Shown here: piece by piece, positions 55,329 to 64,000 of the stretch
Layout of the letters: every line of letters begins with the position of its first letter
How positions within the stretch are numbered: position 1 is the first letter of the stretch
Assembly: GCA_024220505.1 (NCBI GenBank)
Contig: JAKZZE010000020.1
Coordinates: 62,001-126,000, forward strand
Direction of reading: 5' to 3'
Source of the DNA: Rhizopus arrhizus
Taxonomy: Eukaryota > Mucoromycota > Mucoromycetes > Mucorales > Rhizopodaceae
Length of the DNA: 64,000 nt
Position numbers and translations under genes: made by a program
The notes under the pieces: model-generated
What the model was told of the DNA's origin: nothing
Database searches by the model: none
The model's input: only the letters and a program-made list of their open reading frames with translations

Positions 55329-57104
55329 ATGATGAACAATAAACTCCTTTTTAAATTCTATTTTTGCGATTTTAATGATATTTTATAAAACAAAAAAGAG
55401 AGTACACCAACTGTTGATAGATTGAATTTACAAAACTAAAAATATCCAGTTAGCTAAAGGAAGTGAAGACCTTAGTTATAAGCTAAGCTTTGTTTAATTT
55501 GCTGAGGACCCTCATACAAACTAAAATTGTTTATTTCATTAAGCAAAATGTCTTGATCAAATACTCGAAGTGTAGCTTTATTAAACAATGAAAAAAAGGC
55601 GGACCAAAAAGTAGCGGTATAATGTACTATCAGAGAAAGATGACGTTTATTATTCATTGATTTTTTCTTTTTAATTCAAATCAATAGGGTAAGAAATCTT
55701 TTTCCAATATCAATGTCTTTTTGAATCAAATTTTATAAGACGGAAACCTCTCGACATAAAATTTAAGTTGCATATCTGTTTCACAGCATTTTTTTTCTAT
55801 TCACTTGAATAGACAATGCATTTTTCTATGGGAACGATAAAGGTGATGCTATTGATGAGAATCGCAATGAATTAATCAAGCTTATTCTGACAAAGCTCAT
55901 CAGATAATGTATTTTTGCTTTCAAATGTTATTTACATAAATTTGTGTTTTTTGGAACCCATCAATTGAGGTTTAGAGGTTGTATATAATTGTGTCTGTAG
56001 CCTAGTGACTTTGATTCTTCTATAAAGTGATTTGTTTACAATTGAATTTGTCCAACGTACACAATGGATCAAACCATTGATTATATCAATGATCCCATAA
56101 AAGTGTCTATTCCTACATCAAATCTTACTAATCAGATTGTTGTGCCTTTTCTATTGTTATAGCAACAAAAATGCAGGACAATTTTTATTTTGATTCTCTC
56201 TCTCCATTTCTTTATTTTTCGGTTTTGTCTGTACATAATGAGTTTCATCGCTTACTTGACAAGATTTTGGACTTTTGTGATTCTTTTATAGCTGCTTTAA
56301 TTAAAAAAATAAAATAAAAAAATAATCGCTTAATTTCAAATCAAAGTTTTATTATGGTAGTATGCGCTTAAAGTGTGCGCGTGTTTTAAAAAAAGATTTT
56401 TATGCAATGCTTCAATTATATCAAGTGAATAATAATAAAAAGAATGAAAAAGAATGTTCATTAATAATACAAGTTAAATATAAGCTTACAAAAATTCAAT
56501 TAGATGACGTGCTTTTTATCAAAATTGACACTATATATTTAATATAATAATGCTTCAAGTCATAGAAAATTTACATGCTTGTAGACAAAGTTCATTATAA
56601 AAATTTGGTTTCAAAACAAAACAGTAAGCTATAATCTACATCATCACAATTTTACTACGTGTTTTACCTTCATTTGCCTGTGTAACAATAGTGAGATGTT
56701 AATGTCCATATAAAATATTATTTACATGTCAAACAATAATTATATAACCTCTGCCAAAAGGTTTCCCATTCAATATTGTCCATCCCAGTATGTTGCTTTA
56801 TTACTCTTTGAATTATACTTGCCGTTTTATTCAAAATAACGCATTTACACAGAAAAACTTGTTTATATTTGATTGGCCATGACTTCGGCCTAGATCTCTA
56901 TCATTTACATGTTGTACAAGCTTTCATTCATTCTATTGGATAACTCAAGTAAATTTATGCTTTGATGAACAAATCCACACAAAAGGACTGTTATTTTCAC
57001 ATGAACTATCCTCTTTTTTTTATACCAAAAGTTCCTGACAAAACAAGCCTTCTTTCTCTTTTTCCCTTTTTTTTTCCTTTATAAAAAAAAAGCATAAATA
57101 AAAG
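55329..57104. other. Intergenic region
   Basis: AT-rich, no supported gene, tRNA or repeat. The part before 57105 has T-rich and CTTT-rich runs like other leaders in this window. Confidence 0.4.
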
Positions 57105-60100
57105 ATGGAGCCAGAGCTACGTCATAGAGATAAAAGTACATCAAGAGTAAGTGAAGAATCCAACTCAACAGAGGAATACAATGGAAACATCAAGAAGAAC
57201 ATGAAGTGTTCCTATGGAAAGACACCTAATGGGACAGGTAAAAAAAAAAAAATTACTGCAAGGAAAAAATCACTCAATCTTGTTTAGTGTTCCGTGTACC
57301 TGTTACTCGTGAAATGATTACTACCTTATTGAACCCTACTTTTAAAAAGAGCGTCTTTGACTGGATTACCTTAGGTTCTATGACCATTGAAATTGCTTTA
57401 TTTTTTTTGCTGCCTTTATGGACAAAACGTATTCTATTCACATTCATATTTTTCTTTTGGCGCCTATCTTATAATGTTGGATTGGGTCTACTGCTCAAGA
57501 ACCAAAGCGATAACCGTGGACTTGTTCGACTTGCGAAAAAATACAAGATCTTTGATTCTAAGGCAAATCCAAAAGCCTACCATTTTCTTCAACGTCAACT
57601 GAGTATGAAAATGGGCGACGATTATGATTTTGCAGTAAATGATGAAACACACACAAATATTGCAGTAAAAAAACAGATACTCACCTTTTTTTTGTAGACT
57701 ATGCCTATTGAATATAACACTTGGATGCTGTACAGGCAATTGGTTGATCTGATCTTGATGAATGATTTCACGAGCTACATGTGTTTTGCTTTCTCTTGGT
57801 TCAATACTGCCCCTCAATCTTCCATCTTTTTAGGAAACACTCTAAGATGGTGTGGTGGTATATTCTTGATTTTGTTCAATATCTGGGTTAAAATTGATGC
57901 TCAGAGAGTAGTTAAAGATTTTGCTTGGTGTAGGTTTATCTTATTTTAACAAACAAAAAAATGTTATTAAAGCTCTTGGTATAGATTGGGGAGATTTCTT
58001 TTTCTTGATTGAACAATCCTTGACATTTGATGGTGTCTTTGAAATGGCACCCCACCCAATGTATTCCATTGGCTATTTTGGCTATTATGGTATTTCGCTT
58101 TTATGCGCTAGTTACACAGTCTTGTTTGTTAGTATTGCTGCACATGCTCTTCAATTTGCTTTCCTTATCTTTGTAGAGACTCCTCGTAAGTTCATGTTTC
58201 ATTCATTGTAAAATTGTGTATATATACTAAAGTCCCTTTTTCTAAAGATATCGAGAAAACCTACAATCCTCCTGCTGCTATCAAACGACAGCCAGCTACA
58301 GACAACCTAGGCTGTGATACCATAGTTCCCAAAGCAACTCGTGAACATTATGCAAATTATTTCCGCAGGGACTTGGTTGTTTTTAGAAATTTTGACCTCT
58401 TTAGGACAACAGATCTTGTTTCCGCCATTGTTATTCTTTATGGTATTCTTATCCCACTCCTTGTTCCCGGAAAACTCGGTCTCATTATTTCTATTGCACA
58501 AGCCTTTGTCTGGCGTTTGGTTCACTCCTTGGGTATTGGTGCTTTACTTCAAGCACAATCAAATAACAAATTCTTGACTCGTCATTATATCAAATGGGGA
58601 GGTACAGTACAAGAAGCCTTTCAAAATTGGAAAAGGTAAATACTATCTTTTTTATTCAGTCATTTTTTTTTTTATATCTGTTCATCTTTATAGTTTGTTC
58701 AATCTCACTTTGACCATGACTTATGTTACATTCTTCATTGCTTGTTGGAAAACATATAATCTTCCTGATAATTGGGCATATGGAACTACGTTGCTTAGAC
58801 ATACGCTTGGCTTGATATTCATTTCTCTTCATATTTGGACCTCTGTTTCTATATTTGAGGCACTAGGTGATTTCGGTTGGTTTTATGGCGACTTTTTCTT
58901 GGATGAATATCCTTCAGAGTTATTATACACAGGAATTTATAGGTAAGAGAAAGTAATGTAAAGAAGTGCATTTAATAACCATAATTTACCAAAGATTTTT
59001 AAATAACCCTGAAAAAATCATCGGTCAAGCTGCTTTCTGGGGAATGACATTAATTGCTAATAATGGCACTATTTTTGGATTGGCCATCTTTTCTCAAGTC
59101 TGTAACATATTATTCCTTCATTATGTTGAAAGGTAAGCTTCCTCTTTTACAATAGAGATGTGTGTGTTTAATATTACTTTTTTCTTAGTCCTCATATGCG
59201 AAAGTTATATGGCGATCAAATCCGTAAGGAAGCAGGACTCACAAAGACGTTAAAATCTGCTGCTATTGCACTTCCCAAATCAATCCCAGACAAACTCCAA
59301 CAAGAGATTGGCAAGATCATTCGTGAAAATCAAGATAGCACCAAGAGTATCGAACGTCTTGTAAAAGAAGCTGTTGAAAAGGTAGAAAAGGCTGTGGAAG
59401 AAACAAAGGGTGCAGTGGGCGACATGATGGGCGCAGCTCGTCCTCGTCTGCAAGAAGTGCTTGAGGAAACCAAGCAATTATTAGAAGTCTCGCGTGCACG
59501 CGTTATACCTTTTACAACAAAAGATCTTGATATGTATGATCTATCTCAGTACTCTCTTAAAGTCGTAGAAAAAGATAGCTATGAAGTAGGTGAATCGATT
59601 AAGATAGAGTGGAATGCACCTGAAAATCATGGCCCTCAAGATTGGGTTGGCATATACAGAGTAGGCGCCAATAAAAGCAAACACATCACAAACATAAGCT
59701 CTCGAGGGTTCTGGCATTGGACCAATGCTGCTCCCGGTTCAACAAATGGAGAGATTACTTTTCCACCTGAAACACCTTTGAAAACTAATGGTGTTATTAA
59801 ATTCAATGGACCTCAACTGCCGTGGAAGGTAGGAACATACGAGTTTCGATACCATCACGATAATAAACATAATGTGATGGCTGTTTCTGCTCCATTCAAA
59901 ATCAATGCACCTACTACACCTCCTTCATTTGATATAGAAACGACAGAAAAGACTGTATTGAAATTCATTCAGAATGCGCTAGGGAACAATGCAGATGTTA
60001 TGCCTCATACGCCTCAAGAAGAATTTGTCGGAATGGGTGAAAATGAATGCAAGCGCTTAGTAGATTGCATCCAACTTGTTTATCATGTCGAATTTGCCTG

Positions 60101-60321
60101 GGAAGTTGTACTCGCTGACAAATGTGCTGCAAGTCTTGCTAAAAGGGTAAGCTATTTTTTATAAACACCACTTGTTGCTCATAATGCTTTTGATATAGAT
60201 ACTTGATGCAAAAGAAGCTCTTTTACCCTTCAATTCAGGCACCCAGAAACCACTTTCTCCCACTAAAATAGCTTTAAACTCAAATGCATGTAGTGCACCT
60301 TTGGTAACTAAAAGCCATTAA
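57105..60321 (+). CDS. CHO2: Phosphatidylethanolamine N-methyltransferase CHO2
   Basis: Nine exons: 57105-57237, 57288-57634, 57698-57929, 57985-58185, 58248-58635, 58694-58942, 58995-59132, 59189-60146 and 60199-60321. All are GT-AG, phases agree, and the product is 922 residues. Two PEMT-like membrane halves are seen: the first with [20 protein letters not shown] (AdoMet-binding H-P-M-Y), the second with [19 protein letters not shown]. About ten hydrophobic segments lie before a coiled coil (about 59300-59490) and a soluble C-terminal beta domain ([20 protein letters not shown]). CHO2 methylates PE to mono-methyl-PE in the ER, the first step of de novo phosphatidylcholine synthesis. The size is typical of fungal Cho2. 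Confidence 0.94.
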
Positions 60322-60497
60322 CAGCCCCACACATGTCTTTGATAAGAAAACTGTATAAAACAAGTACATATACTTCATGTAATTTAATTATTTTTATCTG
60401 CTACCTTTAGTAAATATTAAGCAACTTTGGAATAAAAGAGTTGTATACACATATTTTACTTTTTTTATTTTTTTCAAAATAATTTTGCATTGCAAAA

Positions 60498-63400
60498 TTA
60501 AAGAGTTGTCCATCCTCCGATATCATAATTAGCTTCAATTTGTCTTGCAACGTAAATTGGGATATTATGCTGTAACCATAGCTTACGAATTTCTCCGTAT
60601 CTTTTAAGATTCAAGTATTGTGGTCTTCCATGTCTAAAGTATGGATTAATATATACAAGAATTATCAGAAAATAAATGTTTGCTTACCTCAGTCCTTGAT
60701 CTACTTCTCCATGAGGGTCAAGATACGGTGCATTCATAAACCAGCCATTTCCGTTATGTAACAGTATCATCACACATCTTTTAACTGACAAAAATATACC
60801 AATTTCACCACCGCATCTACAATATATACATCAGGAACAGGTACATTTTTTTTTTTTTAGAAAAACTTACTCTGCAGTGTGAAGATTACATTCACCTTCT
60901 TCCTCTTCTGCACAACAAAAACTTTGGGCACAGACAAATGTGCCACAGAACAAGCATAGAGCAGGATCACTGGGAACTGTGCCGCACTTATGACATACAC
61001 GACGCATGCTTTCGTCAAACAGACGATCTAGTCTTTTGGGTAAGGCTATAAGATACAAAGGTGTGGGCAAATCAAGAGGGATGCTCAAAAGACGTTCTGC
61101 TGTCAGCGAAAGCTGTCCTTCCTGTACATGTAATCTATGTTCAGATTCATGAATATGCTGTGCGCACCAATGATGCAATAATGATTCAGTCATATGTGAA
61201 GGTTGCAAAAAGTCGGCAAAGCTTGGTAACTGTAAGATGCTCAACAGACGATCAAATTCTGTAGTACTTTCAAATTCGCTGGATAGAGTATTAGGAATTA
61301 TGAGGCCGAATCTAATAACCATCAGTATCAAAGTTCGACGGAGGAAAGGAAGAACAAAGAATTTCAAAAGAGTGCAAAAAGAAGCGTCATCTCCAAATTT
61401 TTTAAATGTAGCATGTGCTTCTTCTGGTGTAAACCGCAGCTTGTTCATCAGCGAATAAGCAAATGTTTTAGCTACTGCTATATGTTGAGATGGTTCGCTT
61501 GTGGCAGGGTGGAATTCATCAGGCACCTGTCGGATCACCCGAGAAAGTCTGTTTTGAATCAAACCTACTGCTGTTTTGGCCATTTCTGCTAAAAGCATCG
61601 TACGGACAAATGGAAATATATCAGCTTGAGTGACGACAGTTAAATGAAGTGACAGTTCTGTAAGGATCATGAATGGATCGTCTTCCAATAAAGGCGCATT
61701 ATCGTAAAGAACAATCTTTTCTCTGCCAGGATGATTCACAATGTTGACAACATCATCCACATTTACTTCAAAAATCTGTCGCATTCGACCCAGTGCAAGC
61801 ATGCTTACTCGCGCTAGTGTCATTGAAGAATTTGATTTTGCTTCTGGGGTTAAAGGACACATGATTGTAGTATATGCCAATATTGTATCGCTCATGATTC
61901 TAAGTAGCATCTGTGTCTGAGAGGGTATTTGATCAAAGACAGTGTTTGTTCTGATGTTTTCCTCTGATGCAGAATGCTTGGAACCACGAGCAGCAATTTC
62001 TAAACTTGAGATGGTATAGCCCATAATTCCCCAAAGCATATCCACATTTTTAGCAGAAGTAGACATCTCTCTTTCGTGATCGTCTGTACATATTTCTTGA
62101 TAAATAATTCCCAGGACATCCAGGAGACGGTTGTATGATTTTTTAATATAGGGTATGCTAGGTACGACTGTTGTATGTAGGGTCTCATTTTCAAAGGGAC
62201 CCAATTTTCCATCTGGCAATGGATGTGATCCACCACTCAAAGAATTTTGCAGCAGCATATCATTCTCTGGGTCCATTTCACCTTCCAAACCCGACTCTGC
62301 AACCGTATTTGATGTCATTGGGTCAGTTGCACCCGTATTGGCTGGAGGCGGTCTAGGAACTCGTACAATTCCTAAAGGAGGCCAGTCAGGACGCTCTATA
62401 GCACCAGGATGAGCAGATCTAGTCGTATTCACCTGCTGTTCTCCGCCATGCACAGGTAAGGTTGGTAAAAGCTGAGCCATAACATCTTTCATACGGCTCG
62501 TGCTACTACTGCTTTTCTTGTTTTGAGCTACTCGCCAAGCTATACCAATCGCTTTCTTCAACTTGTTCACTATATGATTCACATCGCTTTTGTAAAATGT
62601 GGAAAAGTCGGATTCGTGTGCTTTGGAAAGAACACCTGGGAAAGACTCTTTCTTTCCTTTCCAAAAGACAGGCAATAGCACATTACCTAAAGATTTACAA
62701 AGCGGACACATGAATTCCTTGCGCGATCTATTTTCAGGATGGTTGCGAGTTAACTGAGCAGAGTGTCTGGAGTCAATGGAGCTACAGTAGACCTCAAAAC
62801 ACTTGATGTGCATAAGATGTCCACAGGTAGAAGAGTAAAGGCCAGTTTTATGTAATTGGGCTGGAAAGCCGGGGATGCCAGTTGCTTCGTCTTGTAAGCA
62901 TTGTTGATCTTCCCAATGCACGTCAAGACTTGGTCCCATAGTGTATATATTGTTATAGAATGAGTCATCATCCATAGGCGTTTCCCGCAGTATGTTTGAA
63001 GTTTGGATAAGTCCCAAAAGACCATAAGGTAAAGAGCGCTCATTGACATCTTCTTGACATACAATACAGGTGCCAGTAGGATAAGAGCAAAATCGATGTA
63101 AACTTTCTATATCTGATGATTCATCAGCTTTTTGATTTGAGTCATTGACATCAACTTCGGCAATTTCTTCTTCTTCATAAAGATCTTCATTCTGCTGCAT
63201 GAACTGTGATTGCGCTTGAGCAAATTGTGCCATAATTTTTAACTGTCTCTCCTTTGCAGCAAGCTTCTTCTTTTCTAATTCGGACAGTCCTGAAGCTCCC
63301 TGTTCCTTTTTTTGAGCATTTCCTAGCAATAACTCTTCTTGCTTGGATCTCCAGTTTTGAACGACTTGCTGAGTCTTTGTTGACCCCTTGTCTAAAAGTG

Positions 63401-64000
63401 CTTGGAATACCCAATCAAGTCGGCTTTTGATTTCACTAAAGTTTTCATCGTTGTAGAGTAAGATCATCACGTCAAACAGTGTTACTTCACGTGTAGTCTC
63501 CACATCCGCTTCCCTATATGTCACTTTGAAGTATTTATCGCATACATAGTGATAGAACCCGTCTTCACTGCCATTTTGGTTATTGTTTTTATCAGTAAGG
63601 GCCAACAGTATAAGATAAAGTGTTTGGTCCAAAATAGTATCACTCTTATGATTATCTCCTATACGAACATTCCACATAGCATAGGTAAGCATTTGAATAA
63701 ACAAGGTAGAGTGCATAAACTGTCCAATATATTTAAAGGGACCATCATTAATTTTTGTTGTATGTGGCAAAACAAAAAAGTCGTCTTCCTTTTTATCAGG
63801 ATTTGCCTTTTTCCATCTCAATTTCAAAACATTCTCTGCTTCTTCTCGGTTATTTCTGCTGTAATGCCAAAAGTAGGTATCCACTTCTTTAAAGAATTCT
63901 TCCTTGAGTTCATATAAGCCGTGGTCGTTGACGCCTTCAGGCTTTCTGAACTTTGCTACATCAAGTAATATGCTGTCAAATTCAGGGTGTTCAGTAATTC
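60498..64000 (-). CDS. UBR1: E3 ubiquitin ligase UBR1, 3' part
   Basis: Open at the right edge. The large exon runs from beyond 64000 to 60871, then exons 60816-60688 and 60633-60498 (stop 60500-60498). Visible are VDTYFWHYSRNNREEAE, a helical region, and a RING-H2-type domain: CIVCQEDVNE (about 63070) through CGHLMHIKCFEVYC and FMCPLCKSLGN (about 62700). The C-terminal UBR-autoinhibitory domain has CHKCGTVPSDPALCLFCGTFVC (about 60990), then GEIGIFLSVKRCVMILLHNG and RYGEIRKLW. UBR1 recognises N-degrons and ubiquitinates their carriers with an E2. The N-terminal UBR box lies outside the window. It converges with CHO2. Confidence 0.94.

Noticed and set aside
57387..57817. Alternative frames on both strands inside CHO2
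   Set aside because: Shadows of exons 2 and 3 of CHO2, whose phases join cleanly.
1..64000. tRNA, rRNA and riboswitch genes
   Set aside because: I looked for T-loop-like GGTTCAA/GTTCGA contexts and rRNA blocks and saw none; a covariance-model scan would be needed for certainty.

Overview
The window looks like nuclear DNA of an early-diverging filamentous fungus, most likely Mucoromycota (Mucorales type). It is AT-rich, has many poly-A/T tracts, and its genes have short GT-AG introns of about 45-65 bp. The single-copy genes are typical fungal housekeeping genes (COQ4, SEC11, SUB2, CK2 beta, CHO2, UBR1, FEX, RTR1). The assignment to Mucoromycota is inference from gene style and repeat families.

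Region 1 (1-22187) is a nest of mobile elements. A Ty3/Gypsy chromovirus on the minus strand (element A) has a frame of at least 1581 codons that is uninterrupted and runs off the left edge. It abuts a 5'-truncated plus-strand Ty3/Gypsy element of another type (element B, 5181-9547), whose RT and integrase frames are split by an A-rich spacer. A second chromovirus (element C, 10941-18810) has both LTRs. Its gag is interrupted by a complete Tc1/mariner transposon with perfect 236-bp inverted repeats, and one TGA breaks its RNase H. Two tandem minus-strand coiled-coil genes of a repeat-associated family follow (19600-21422), then a 100-bp MITE and a decayed solo LTR of the element C family.

Region 2 (22868-33069) carries genes: a secreted pacifastin-like cysteine-rich protein, a COQ4/RTR1 divergent pair, a small membrane protein, a CK2-beta/FYR-domain divergent pair, a bZIP factor, and an ankyrin-BTB (ABTB1-like) protein. 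Between the FYR and bZIP genes sits a 1.38-kb element with perfect 305-bp terminal inverted repeats and an interior resembling captured exons.

Region 3 (34352-48362) holds ATPase inhibitor IF1, SUB2/UAP56, the fluoride exporter FEX, decayed DDE and repeat-family genes, a GNAT acetyltransferase, an AIG1-type GTPase, a PH-domain protein, SEC11 and a SAM methyltransferase. Region 4 (48363-54225) is gene-poor; it holds a decayed TnpB/Fanzor-like gene and a Tc1 relic. Region 5 (54226-64000) holds a zinc alcohol dehydrogenase, CHO2, and the 3' part of UBR1.

The housekeeping genes do not form operons. They are arranged as divergent and convergent pairs with short shared promoters or terminators. 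Functions cover ubiquinone and phosphatidylcholine synthesis, mRNA export, Pol II CTD dephosphorylation, ER signal-peptide cleavage and N-degron proteolysis. I assembled exon structures by hand from splice motifs and reading-frame continuity; they are predictions.
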